44,325 nt of DNA from CAUZIZ01 sp963579905 (GTDB lineage: Bacteria; Acidobacteriota; UBA6911; RPQK01; JAJDTT01). The notes beneath the pieces are model-generated. The model saw nothing but the letters and a program-made list of their open reading frames with translations. It was not told where the DNA came from and did no database searches. Of the stretch, positions 17,756 through 26,402 are shown piece after piece. The position numbers and the translations under genes were made by a program. How positions within the stretch are numbered: position 1 is the first letter of the stretch; every line of letters begins with the position of its first letter. Location of the stretch: positions 1 to 44,325 of the forward strand of contig CAUZIZ010000027.1 in the NCBI GenBank assembly GCA_963579905.1, read 5' to 3'.

Positions 17756-18034
17756 GAAGTTGCCTCCTGAATGATCCAGCGCGGCCGGGTGGCCACTAAG
17801 CTGAAACTTCAACCACGAGGAAGCGAAGCAACCTTCGCCAGTTGACAGATCCGTGACTGTCAGGGAGCGGGGCCCGACAGGGACCACACCCCCAAGCGCT
17901 TCGTTGAAGCACAGGATCCCACTCCCTCACGGTCATGGCTCTGTCAGCGCTGCTAGCGATGATCATAGCAGAGGCAATCTAAGTTTCTTTCCCGAATGGG
18001 GCAGCGCAGCGGGGACGGGACTGACCTCACACTT
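17756..18034 (+). repeat. Repeat modules A + B2 + A
   Basis: An A module (CTGAAGTTGCCTCCTGAATG ... ACTAAGCTGAAACTTC, 17756-17811) leads directly into a B2 module almost identical to the one at 10724, followed by a second A module (17979-18034, AAGTTTCTTTCCCGAATGGG). The hairpin module C follows at once. The stretch 17668-17755 is B1-like at its start (GATTCGTCGAAACGTC). No gene is visible between 17668 and 18133. Confidence 0.8.
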
Positions 18035-18037
18035 GGA

Positions 18038-18115
18038 CGTGGCTTCGGTCTCCAGGCCGGAGTCCTATTCTTTCGAGCCTTTGGCTCGGACGGCGGCCTG
18101 GAGATCACCGCCACG
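18038..18115. repeat. Nested hairpin module C, copy 1
   Basis: The outer arms are CGTGGCTTCGGTCTCCAGGC and the near-complement ending GGAGATCACCGCCACG; the inner hairpin is CGAGCC-TTT-GGCTCG. Further copies are at 38470-38547 and 43567-43645. It lies 19 bp beyond the stop of the minus-strand lipoprotein gene. Confidence 0.8.
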
Positions 18116-18133
18116 GCTCGGCCCCCACCCCCC

Positions 18134-18616
18134 TCAATTCGTGGAAATGTCTTGGTCGACCTCAGGGACAATGCGTCCGAAATGCTGCCCCGAATGCTTC
18201 CCGTGCCTCCACACTCCTACATAGTTCTCGTCGTAAAAGAGCACGCGCGCCGTGAAGGTTCCAAGGCCTGGAATCGTCACGTCCGTCAGCGTCAGTATGG
18301 GTGTGTCACCCGCCCACTTCACAGTGACCGGAACGGGTACGGTAACATCGTGATTTCCATATTGAATGCGCGCCTGAAAAACCCAATAGTCACCCGCCAG
18401 CTTCGACACCTTGGAGATGTGATATCGCTCCTCTCTTACCCCGCTGTCCGACTCATTTACAGTGAAGAAACCCTCCAGGACGACCCCCGACATCGACTCC
18501 TGGAATTGCTGTTCTAGAGCCTCCTGGCCAGCCAGATCGGCTTCGGATTCAGTTGAATTGGCGCAGCCAACGAGAACCTCAATCAGCAGCAGTAGGACGA
18601 ACCAGAAATGGGACAT
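18134..18616 (-). CDS. Small lipoprotein of unknown function
   Basis: A 160-residue predicted lipoprotein. The signal is MSHFWFVLLLLIEVLVGC, with lipobox LVGC and the cysteine at residue 18, followed by a flexible acidic segment. The body is mostly beta-strand (YWVFQARIQYG, VTVPVPVTVKWAGDTPILTL, FTARVLFYDENYVGVW) and ends around GKHSGQHFGRI. The GVWRHGKHSGQHFG ending resembles small envelope proteins seen in Planctomycetota, but I know no function. I prefer the ATG at 18616; a GTG at 18622, six bases after GGAGG, would add two residues. The gene is flanked by a repeat cluster on its 3' side. Confidence 0.75.
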   Translation of the reverse strand: MSHFWFVLLLLIEVLVGCANSTESEADLAGQEALEQQFQESMSGVVLEGFFTVNESDSGVREERYHISKVSKLAGDYWVFQARIQYGNHDVTVPVPVTVKWAGDTPILTLTDVTIPGLGTFTARVLFYDENYVGVWRHGKHSGQHFGRIVPEVDQDISTN

Positions 18617-18857
18617 TGGCACTACCTTCCTCCAGGGGGGTCACCCACAGATTTGGCCGTCGAGCTTGACGACGACTTCGCCCCCCGCTCTTATTCTAAA
18701 AGAAGTCGCTGCCCAAAAATTGAAAAAACTTGGCAGTAATCGGCCGTGCCCTAGTCGCGGGTGACAACCTGTAGCGCTTCATCTTGGAATTCACAATCCT
18801 GACCAGTAGAATATCCTCTCTCCTTAAAGATCTTCGTTTCCTCTGGGGACCGGGTCT

Positions 18858-19859
18858 ATGAAACTTGGAATCAACTCGCTGTTTCTGCTTCCACTCGACT
18901 TCGCTGAAGGTCTCAAGTTCGCCCAGAACCTTGGTGCGGAGATGATCGAGGTTGCCACTCAGGGCGAGGCCAGCCGTAAGTATTGTGATCTCGAAAAACT
19001 ACTCGATGACAAGGACGAGCTGCAGCGTTGGCTTGACGCACTACAGGAGCACGATCTCGCAATCAGTGCGTTGACGGCCCACGGATCACCGCTGTCTCCC
19101 GACCGGAAAGCAGAGGAGAGCTGGTTGCAGCATTTCCGCCAGGTCTGCAGGCTCGCCGAAGCCGTCGGAGTCGACCGGATCACCCTCAACTCCGGCACCC
19201 CGGAGGGTGCGCCCGGAGACAAGACCCCCTGTTGGATTGTCGATCCCTACAACGGAGCCAACCGTGCCGTCCTCCGCTGGCAGTGGGAGGAGCGAGTGAT
19301 CCCCGCCTGGAAGGAGTACGCCAAGATCGCTCAGGACCACGGCTGCAAGCTGGCGATCGAACCCTGGATCGGCAACATCGTCTACTCGCCCCCGACCCTC
19401 TGGAAGCTTCGCGACGCAATCGGTCCCATCATCGGCTGCAATCTTGATCCCTCCCATCTTTTCATCCAGCAGATCGACTTGCTGGAGACCATCCGCTTCC
19501 TGGGAGACGCACTGTTCCATGTACACATGAAGGACGTGCGCATCGATCAGCGCAACCTCAGGCTGCTCGGCACCCTGGACACAACCACCTCCATGGCCAG
19601 GCCAGAAGACCGCTCCTGGACATTTGCACTAGTTGGCTGGGGCCACGACGAGAGATTCTGGCGGGACTTCATCACAAACCTGCGCTTCATCGGCTATGAA
19701 GGCGCTCTCTCGGTCGAAATGGAAGTCGACTATATCGGTGTGCTCGACGGGTTGAAAAAGGCGTTCGACTATCTCCGCCCCCTGGTGATGGAGGCCGCCC
19801 CCACTCCCGGTACAAAATGGTATGAGCAGGGAGGCTTGAACGACCTCGTCGAGGATTGA
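18858..19859 (+). CDS. Sugar phosphate isomerase/epimerase (xylose-isomerase-like TIM barrel)
   Basis: A 333-residue AP-endonuclease-2/xylose-isomerase-like TIM barrel. The metal site is readable in order: Glu in KLAIEPWIGN, Asp and His in CNLDPSHLF, His and Asp in VHMKDVRID, and Glu in SVEMEVDYIG. The first strand, KLGINSLFLLPLDF, is family-like. Such enzymes isomerise or epimerise sugars or inositol derivatives in the cytoplasm; the exact substrate is not evident. It is the first gene of a co-directional cluster: 38 bp separate it from the aldolase gene, followed by the hydrolase and enolase-superfamily genes. The gene looks intact. Confidence 0.85.
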   Translation: MKLGINSLFLLPLDFAEGLKFAQNLGAEMIEVATQGEASRKYCDLEKLLDDKDELQRWLDALQEHDLAISALTAHGSPLSPDRKAEESWLQHFRQVCRLAEAVGVDRITLNSGTPEGAPGDKTPCWIVDPYNGANRAVLRWQWEERVIPAWKEYAKIAQDHGCKLAIEPWIGNIVYSPPTLWKLRDAIGPIIGCNLDPSHLFIQQIDLLETIRFLGDALFHVHMKDVRIDQRNLRLLGTLDTTTSMARPEDRSWTFALVGWGHDERFWRDFITNLRFIGYEGALSVEMEVDYIGVLDGLKKAFDYLRPLVMEAAPTPGTKWYEQGGLNDLVED

Positions 19860-19897
19860 ACTGTCCGACAACGCTCTAGCAAGTGAGGGAGTTTGGA

Positions 19898-20683
19898 ATG
19901 CACGCCATAGCCGATCGCCTGGGCGAACTGCTGGACGAGAATGATCTTCTTTACGGTGTGCTCTGCCGAGACGTCACACTCACCGACATCGAGTTGATGG
20001 CGCAGGAGGGGTACCACATCGTCTGGATCGACCTTGAGCACAGCCCACAATCTTCAGAAGAGGCGATTCAACTCAGTCGTACAATTACCCATCTGGGCAT
20101 GGTACCGCTGGTAAGGATTCGCGAGCTGTTACGAACCAACGTACAGCCTCTGTTGGATGGAGGCGTGCAGGTGATCGTCCTACCGGATGTTCGAAGTGCG
20201 AAGCAGGCTGCCGAGTTGGTTCAATTGGGCAAGTATCCTCCGACCGGACAGCGCGGCTTTTCTTCTACCAACGCCGGCATGGGCTTTCAGCTTGTCGGCG
20301 ATCAAGAAGAAGTCCTTCGCCAAGTCGACGGGACGACACATCTGATGATTCTCTTTGAGAGCGATGAGGGCTTTGAAGATCTAGACAACATCCTCGAGGT
20401 CGAAGGAATCGACATGGTCGGTGTAGGTCCCAATGACTGGTCCATAGGCCTGGGGATTTCCGGAGACGACGCCAAGCTGAACCTCACCCCCAAAATCGAA
20501 CGGGTGCTGACTCGAGCAGCCGGCGCCGGGAAGATAGTCGTGATGGGCGCGGGCAGTCCCCAGCAGGCCAAGTACTACCGCCAACTCGGTGTCCGGGTGT
20601 TCTTCGTGGGCGTGGATGTAGCGATGAGACGTGGGATCCTGGCGCAGTCGCTGCGCAGCTTCAAGGATGCACTTCGAAACTGA
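19898..20683 (+). CDS. HpcH/HpaI-family aldolase (2-keto-3-deoxy sugar acid aldolase type)
   Basis: A 261-residue class II aldolase-like enzyme. Conserved segments are HIVWIDLEHSPQ, RIRELLRTNVQPLLDGG, the metal-site region MILFESDEGFEDLDNIL and VGPNDWSIGLG. Members cleave 2-keto-3-deoxy acids into pyruvate (or oxaloacetate-derived) and an aldehyde. In this cluster, next to a sugar isomerase and a rhamnonate-dehydratase-like gene, cleavage of a keto-deoxy sugar acid is the natural guess. The ATG at 19898 follows GAGGGAG by six bases, better placed than the GTG at 19883. It is 32 bp from the next gene. Confidence 0.85.
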   Translation: MHAIADRLGELLDENDLLYGVLCRDVTLTDIELMAQEGYHIVWIDLEHSPQSSEEAIQLSRTITHLGMVPLVRIRELLRTNVQPLLDGGVQVIVLPDVRSAKQAAELVQLGKYPPTGQRGFSSTNAGMGFQLVGDQEEVLRQVDGTTHLMILFESDEGFEDLDNILEVEGIDMVGVGPNDWSIGLGISGDDAKLNLTPKIERVLTRAAGAGKIVVMGAGSPQQAKYYRQLGVRVFFVGVDVAMRRGILAQSLRSFKDALRN

Positions 20684-20715
20684 ACTTTTTAAATCTATCT
20701 ACGGGAGAACTTCCA

Positions 20716-21462
20716 ATGTCGGTGCAACTCGAATTCGTCGGCCACGCCTGTTTCCGGATCTGGGAGGGTGGACGTCCCACCATCGTCATGGACCCCTTCA
20801 GTCATGAGAAATGCAATCTGGAGGACGACGGTTTTCGGCTCGAAGCGGACACGGTCATCGTCAGCTCGCTCACCGACCCGGCTCATGACAATGTTCCCCT
20901 GGTCAACGGTCGTCCGCGGGTGATCAATGCTCTGGATGTAGCCACGGGCAAAACCAGGGACACGATCAACGGCGAACCGATCCATGCGATTCCAGCAGCG
21001 GAGATACCCGACCATCCCGAGGGTACCGACGACAACGCTCTCTATGCCTTCCAGGCCGGCGGTCTGTGGTTCGGTCATCTCGGCGATCTCGGGTTCGGTT
21101 TGAGCAACGAGGAGATGCGACCCTGGGTCGGTCACTGCGATGTAATGTTGGTCATCACGGGCCAGAAGTATACTGTCAAGTATCCGGAGCTCGACCGCAT
21201 GATCGACTTTATCAAACCCACCTGGGTCGTCCCCATGCACTATTACCTACCTCCATTCGGTGGGGCTCAAGGCGGAGGCATGGACCCGGTCAATGAGTTT
21301 CTGAACCGTCGCACGCGCGACCCGGTGATCATCGCGCGGCATCACACGGTGACCTTCCCCATGACGAAGTCACACGATGGTCGTCCCACCATCGTGGTGC
21401 TAGAAAACTCGGGGTACAACCCGACGGGGGGATCCCCAGAATTTCAGGTGCGCCGCGCTTGA
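20716..21462 (+). CDS. Metallo-beta-lactamase-fold hydrolase (UlaG-like)
   Basis: A 248-residue metallo-beta-lactamase-fold protein. It begins QLEFVGHACFRIW, then DPFSHEKC, a GHLGDLGFGLS segment, and VPMHYYLPPFGG near the C-terminus, as in UlaG-like lactonases. The usual HxHxDH loop after the second strand is replaced by SSLTDPAHDN, so two canonical zinc-ligand histidines are absent. It may bind a single metal, use a different site, or be non-catalytic. In a sugar-acid cluster, hydrolysis of a sugar lactone is plausible but unproven. A GGGAGA site precedes the ATG by eight bases. It is intact and probably co-transcribed with its neighbours. Confidence 0.75.
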   Translation: MSVQLEFVGHACFRIWEGGRPTIVMDPFSHEKCNLEDDGFRLEADTVIVSSLTDPAHDNVPLVNGRPRVINALDVATGKTRDTINGEPIHAIPAAEIPDHPEGTDDNALYAFQAGGLWFGHLGDLGFGLSNEEMRPWVGHCDVMLVITGQKYTVKYPELDRMIDFIKPTWVVPMHYYLPPFGGAQGGGMDPVNEFLNRRTRDPVIIARHHTVTFPMTKSHDGRPTIVVLENSGYNPTGGSPEFQVRRA

Positions 21463-21530
21463 GCGCAAGATCATTTTAGGCGGACAACCCCATCGATTCC
21501 CTTTCCGTTTGTCGCATTCATCAGGCCTTT

Positions 21531-22748
21531 ATGAAAATCAAGGAAATAAGAGCGGTTACGCTGGACATCCCGAAGCAGCCCCCCAAGACACCAGCACGCA
21601 GGCCCAACGCCAATCAGGTCGTAGGAGATCGTGCGCTGCCCATCAACTTCTACCCGGAGTTTACGCGTCGTTTCGGAGGCATGCCGGGTGCGGGTTCCCC
21701 CGATGTGTGGGTGCAGGTGATTGCAGAGGACGGCACTTCTGGTCTTGGGGCATGCAGCTACGGCGAGCCCGTGGCAGCGATGATCGACTACCACTACGCA
21801 CCGTTGCTCGAGGGTCGTGACGCGCTGGCCATCGAATTTCTGAATGACCTGATGTGGAGGTCGGTGCAGAATTACGGGGCCAGTGGGATCGCGACAGTCG
21901 CACGCTCCGGCGTCGATCTCGCGCTCTGGGATCTTAAAGGGAAGCTTCTCCAGACGCCGGTATACAGCCTGCTTGGAGGCCCCTGTCGGGACAAGATAAA
22001 GCTCTACTGCACCTCAGACGACCTGGACTGGGCTCAAGAGCTGGGGTTCACGGCGTTCAAGGCAAGCAATCCGTCCCATTACAGCGATGGGATCGACGGC
22101 ATACACAGAGCGGAAGAGCACATTGCCAACGCCCGTGAGCAGGTAGGCGGCAAGGTTGAACTGATGTACAACCCGGTCATGTCCTTCAACGTCGAGTTTT
22201 CCATTCGGCTGGCCGACAGACTGCGTCCCTACGCGCTGAGGTGGTTTGAGGAGCCGCTGATCTCCAGCGATCTCGAAGGCTACGTAGAACTCAAGAAGGC
22301 TATCAACTGGGTACCGATCGCTACCGGCGAGAACCATCACGGCAGGCAGGCATTCCGGTAGCTGGTTGAGCACCGCGCAGTCGACATCCTGCAGCCAGAC
22401 ATGAAATGGTCGAGCGGCCTGACGGAGGCAGTCAAGGTCTATACCATCGCTGAATCAGCGGGCCTCATTACGGTCCCACACACCGGGGCCGGCACACCAT
22501 GGGGGCAGCATTTCGCGATCGCCATGCCCGAGAGCCCGATGGCAGAGTACTGGATGGGCTCTGACCCAGGCATTCCGTTGGATGAAGTCTGTCCGATTCC
22601 TGGCATGCCGATGCCGAAGGATGGTTATGTCGTACCGTCCGACGCCCCCAGGTTCGGCATGGAGATCCGGCAAGAATGGATTGGACCCTGGGATCACACC
22701 GCGGCATTGAAGGCCAGGCGCGAAGCACAGCGGAAGTCTGAAAACTGA
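21531..22748 (+). pseudogene. L-rhamnonate-dehydratase-like enolase-superfamily enzyme with in-frame TAG
   Basis: Reads as one 405-codon gene interrupted by TAG at 22359-22361 (codon 277). Before it: SGVDLALWDLKGKLL, FKASNPSHYSDG, LRWFEEPLI and IATGENHHGRQAFR. After it, in the same frame: LVEHRAVDILQPDMKWSSGL, then TVPHTGAGTPWG and FGMEIRQEW. The order and motifs match the mandelate-racemase subgroup containing L-rhamnonate dehydratase: metal ligands EE and GE, the catalytic Asp of QPD and the His of VPH are all present. The first metal-ligand Asp appears to be Asn (LMYNP). The lost residue is most likely Gln (CAG to TAG). Open parts are 21531-22361 and 22401-22748. It lies 68 bp after the hydrolase gene. 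Confidence 0.85.
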
Positions 22749-22799
22749 AGCCGTCAGCTCCAGCTTTCGCATTGGACAATCCCACGCCACGCAATTGGC

Positions 22800-24184
22800 A
22801 TGACTGAAACGAAATCGAATGCTGGGCAGTTGAGGATTTCCGAAGCATGGGATCGCTATTCCTTGCTCGAGTCCTTGATCAGGCGGCGCTTCGCCAGAGC
22901 GATGGCGCTCGATGGGGGTCCGCTCACCCATTCCAGTGAACATCAGCCACAGGCCCTGACAATCGAAGAGGAGGCCGCACTGGCATTCGCTGCCTGCGGT
23001 ATCACCGGCCCTGTCTTGGCGGAATTGCCATTTCAGAGTGGCGAGGAACCCGAATCGGGTAGCGGCAACATCATGACCCACCTGGTCGGCCGCACCGTGG
23101 CCAGCGGAGATGCTGTGCATTCCGGGATCATGTTCCTGATCAATGATGAGGGGGCGTGGATGCTGAAACGACCTCAGGATTTCCCCCGAGGCCAGATCGC
23201 GGAGCTGGCCCGGAGCGCACGTGAGCACGAGTTCGTCGAGCTATACCAACAGAGCCGAGTCCGGGTTGCAGATCGGCGAGTGGATATCCCTCGCGAACTT
23301 CCCTTCGTTTCCGCCTTCAACAAATGGTCGGCGAATCTACCGGGGACCAGTTATTTCCTCCCGGTCGGCGAACTAAGCGCCTTCTACATCAACGTCCTGC
23401 TGACTGCTTTCAGCCACGAAGTCTCCATTTCCTGCTGGATGACCACAATCACTTCAAGCCGGCTGAGATTGGAAGGTTCGCCCGCTCCAAAGGGGGACAT
23501 CTCTACGAGGATCTGACTCTGGGACGGGTCGCCACGGTGACCCTGTTGGAGACCTGGCTCTATGAGTTCGCTGCCCTGGAACAGGGGCAGATGCATCAGA
23601 ACCTGGGCTTGATGAGTCAAGCACTCGGTCTAGGAGGTTTCGTCCACTTCGCGGCTCACCCATCCAGCTGGATGCAACCGCTGGGCTTTCGCATGGAGGA
23701 CATTCCCTCATCCCGAATCATCGGCGCCGGATTCTTCATGAAAACCTTGCTCAGAATCCTGGGACAGGAGCTACCGGTACCAACGGCGGTGGGACTGGAA
23801 CGCAATGGTGAAGTATTGATCAAACCCTACTGTCCACCCTATTACCGCTCGATGGAAGAAGCGGTACTGGCCTTCGTGGATTACAAGTTTGCCGAGGGAA
23901 AGGGCACCTTCCGTGACGGGGGAGAGTCGACGGCCTGGAAGGATGGTGCCGCCGTCCAAGCAGACATCCCTCGTTACTCCGACGAGGCCATCGCCGCCAC
24001 GATTGCCTACTGTGAGTACATCTACAACCGCTACGGCCGTTTCCCAGCCAACAGCGGTCCCTTCCGAACGGTCCTCGGCTACCAGGCACACCACCCCGAT
24101 CTGGAATTCTATGACCGCTTCTACAAACCGAGCGCCTACCCCGAGACCCAGTCAAGGGGACGGCGGGAGTGCCCTTTCGAATAG
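22800..24184 (+). pseudogene. Nitroreductase-like protein of unknown function, single-base frameshift
   Basis: Two overlapping frames (22800-23516 and 23324-24184) form one protein of 461 residues once a base is restored near 23420. GAAGTCTCCATTT read as GAAGGTCTCCATTT gives EGLHFLLDDHNHF, joining the two parts smoothly. The first part contains WMLKRPQDFPRG and YFLPVGELSAFYINVLLTAF; the second has ALEQGQMHQNLGLMSQALGLGG, which resembles the FMN-binding end of nitroreductase-fold proteins (EAGHxAQNLxLxAxALGLG), and VHFAAHPSSWMQPLGF. The long C-terminal region (EAVLAFVDYKFAEGKG ... FYDRFYKP) I do not recognise. It closes the catabolic cluster and may be cotranscribed with it. Confidence 0.65.
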
Positions 24185-24236
24185 TGAGCTGTGAATCAGT
24201 GAAAAGAGTGAGCAGGGCCGGAAACTACGGCTGTAC

Positions 24237-24415
24237 GACAGTGCCGCAAACCGGGTGAACCGCCAGTTATATGAAGCTAAGTCCGGAAGAGCCGCGAACG
24301 ACTCGACCCGTTAGCAATCGACCCGTTAGCAACATGCAGCCAAGTTCCGAGGAGAGAGCCGGACAACTCTTCCCCACGCAGTGACGCACAATCTCCCCAG
24401 GCCTGCGCTGAAGTT
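24237..24415 (+). repeat. Repeat module B1, copy 2
   Basis: From GCGCAAACCGGGTGAACC-like sequence through AAGAGCCGCGAACGACTCGA to GAAGTTTCTATCGGAACGAT; related to 7689-7864 (opposite strand), 30312 and 33824. It carries the 15-bp tandem CGACCCGTTAGCAAT/CGACCCGTTAGCAAC, like the 7.7-kb copy. It fills most of the 24185-24497 gap between the nitroreductase-like gene and the convergent SPFH gene; I see no gene in this gap. Confidence 0.7.
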
Positions 24416-24497
24416 TCTATCGGAACGATCCAGGCCGATGGAGCTCCCGTTCCCTTGCCAGTCTCCCAGGCGTGAAACTGGCCCAGACACCCAACAG

Positions 24498-25439
24498 TTA
24501 CCTCGGAGCGGCCTCATCATCACTCCGACTCTTCCGAATCACGGTCATCGCCGAAGCAATCATGCCGGAAATGTCAGAAAGATTGGAGGGAATAATCAAA
24601 GAATTATTCGTCCTGGCCAGATTGCCGAACTCCTTGATGTACTGCTCAGCAACGCGCAAATTGACCGCATCCATGCCTCCCTCCTGGTTGATCGCGGAGG
24701 CGATTTCCCGAATCCCTTTCGCGGTAGCCTCGGCTACCTTTTCTATCTCTGACGCCTGCCCCACAGCTTCATTGATTCGGCGCTCCCTCTCACCTTCGGA
24801 TCGCTCGATTAGCTCCTGCTTATCCCCTTCGGCTACGTTGATCTTGGCCTGCTTTGCACCTTCTGATTCGGCGATCACGGCGCGCTTCTCACGCTCGGCT
24901 CGCATCTGCTTCTCCATCGCGTCCTTGATACTCTGCGGCGGTATGATGTTCTTGACCTCATAACGTGTAACCTTGACTCCCCAGGGATCAGAGGCCTTAT
25001 CCACAGCGTCGACGATAGCTGAATTGATCGTTTCCCGCTCTTCAAAGGTACGGTCCAGCTCCAGCTTGCCGATAACACTCCTCATGGTCGTCTGTGCCAG
25101 CTGCGTGGAGGCGTACTGATAATTATTGATTCCGTAGGATGCCCTCATTGCGTCGATAACCTGTAGATAGAGAATCCCGTCTACCGAAACCGAGATATTA
25201 TCTTGCGTGATGCAGGTCTGAGGCGGCACGTCTACAGCCTGCTCCTTCAGTGTTTGTTTGTAGGCAATGCGGTCCAGAAACGGCAACAGGACGTGAAATC
25301 CAGCATCGAGAGTGGCTCGGTACTTGCCCAAACGCTCGACGATAACGGCAGCCCTCTGCGGAACGATCAGGATGGTTTTGAAAAACGTAACCAGGGCAAC
25401 AGCGACCAAGCCGAAAAGAATAAGCGTACCGATGTCCAT
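24498..25439 (-). CDS. SPFH/Band 7 (stomatin, QmcA-like) membrane protein
   Basis: A 313-residue SPFH protein: an N-terminal membrane helix (ILFGLVAVALVTFF), then the Band 7 domain (IVPQRAAVIVERLGKY, FHVLLPFLDRIAYKQTLKEQ, TRYEVKNIIPP), a charged helical region (KQMRAEREKRAVIAESEGAKQ, ERSEGERERRINEA) and a short tail. SPFH proteins scaffold membrane microdomains as large oligomers. An NfeD gene lies directly upstream, the classic pair. AAGGAGG stands six bases before the ATG and overlaps the nfeD stop region (10 bp gap), so the two are surely one operon. The gene is intact. Confidence 0.92.
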   Translation of the reverse strand: MDIGTLILFGLVAVALVTFFKTILIVPQRAAVIVERLGKYRATLDAGFHVLLPFLDRIAYKQTLKEQAVDVPPQTCITQDNISVSVDGILYLQVIDAMRASYGINNYQYASTQLAQTTMRSVIGKLELDRTFEERETINSAIVDAVDKASDPWGVKVTRYEVKNIIPPQSIKDAMEKQMRAEREKRAVIAESEGAKQAKINVAEGDKQELIERSEGERERRINEAVGQASEIEKVAEATAKGIREIASAINQEGGMDAVNLRVAEQYIKEFGNLARTNNSLIIPSNLSDISGMIASAMTVIRKSRSDDEAAPR

Positions 25440-25449
25440 GGCGACCTCC

Positions 25450-25902
25450 TTATAAGGCTCTTACCTTTAACGTAAGATTCTCTCTATCTACGATTTGAAC
25501 CGCTGACCCTACCGCGATTAGCTCATCGGCCTCGGCCCCCCAATAGGTGCCGCGAAAGTCGACCTTGCCTGCCTTGCCGGGGTGAATCTCTCGGCTCACT
25601 ACCGCCTGTTTGCCCACGAATTCCTGCATTGTGTCGTCGTCACCACCCTGCTCATCCGGGTTGAAAAGCGTCTTGAATTTGCTGCGAAATAAGAGCAGGC
25701 CCATAACCGAAGATCCGACAAAGATACCCAACTGCAAGTTCAGTGGAATTTCTACGATCAAACTGATGAGCGCCACCAGCCAGGCACCGACCGCAAAGAA
25801 CCCCAGAATCAATCCGGGACTCGAAAATTCCAGCAGCAACAGGATGAGTCCCAAAGCAAACCATACAAGCGACGCACTCAACCATTCCTGAAGGTCTCCC
25901 AT
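25450..25902 (-). CDS. NfeD-family membrane protein
   Basis: A short NfeD (NfeD1b type) of 150 residues: two or three membrane helices (WFALGLILLLLEFSSPGLI, VGAWLVALISLIV, LGIFVGSSVMGLLLF) and a C-terminal OB-fold (FVGKQAVVSREIHPGKAGKV, GTYWGAEADE, VQIVDRENLTLKV). NfeD proteins partner SPFH proteins, here encoded 10 bp downstream. The ATG at 25902 has GGAGG seven bases upstream; a GTG codon just before it is an alternative. Its neighbours upstream are broken genes, but this pair is intact. Confidence 0.9.
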   Translation of the reverse strand: MGDLQEWLSASLVWFALGLILLLLEFSSPGLILGFFAVGAWLVALISLIVEIPLNLQLGIFVGSSVMGLLLFRSKFKTLFNPDEQGGDDDTMQEFVGKQAVVSREIHPGKAGKVDFRGTYWGAEADELIAVGSAVQIVDRENLTLKVRAL

Positions 25903-26003
25903 CACTCATCCTCCATCCAACTCGCAAGACTCCTGCGAGGTTGGGTTGAGCGTGTGCTGCTCGAACCGAAGAGTCCCGCTGGGATGCGCGTCTGCAGAGA
26001 GTA

Positions 26004-26370
26004 TCACACAACCGCGGCTCCCATCGTCGCGTAACAGATCCAGACAGCCGCCGTGAAAATCACCGCGGCCGCGATCAATCCGACGAGATACTGTCCAATC
26101 AACAAGACTTCGCGCCGCGCCGGTGCGAGAAGCCAGTAGTGCAACGTCTTGTCGAGCATCTCGCCACGGAATAGATTCATGAAAATGCCCAGGCAACCGA
26201 AGAAAACCACGAGGCGCAGATAGAAGTGGTGAAAGACAAACGCGAAGGCGACACGATCCTCATGGAGGTCGATCAACGGATTGCTCCTTATGCGCTGCAG
26301 AGCATCCACTTTGAATCGTAGAAACCAACGCCGCTCGCCGTCGAAGAACTCCATGTCGCGGTAAGCGACT
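26004..26370 (-). pseudogene. ABC-2-type permease fragment
   Basis: The frame contains FKVDALQRIRSNPLIDLHED, a membrane helix (FYLRLVVFFGCLGIFMNLF), RGEMLDKTLHYWLLAPARRE and a second helix (YLVGLIAAAVIFTAAVWI), then stops after CYATMGAAVV. It matches the N-terminal part of an ABC-2-type transporter permease, where the MxDKTLHYWLLAP segment is family-like. Four or more further helices should follow but do not, and the start is unclear (ATG at 26354; the frame reads AVAYRD before it). No ATPase gene is near. Confidence 0.6.
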
Positions 26371-26402
26371 GCCCGCTATCTTGCTTGAGAGTGTACTGGC
26401 GG

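Noticed and set aside
22455..23228. 257-residue minus-strand frame opposite the dehydratase and nitroreductase-like genes
   Set aside because: It is the shadow of two recognisable plus-strand coding regions and has no family-like motifs.
24498..25902. SPFH-NfeD pair as part of a defence island
   Set aside because: No defence gene lies nearby; the two-gene operon is a common housekeeping membrane pair.
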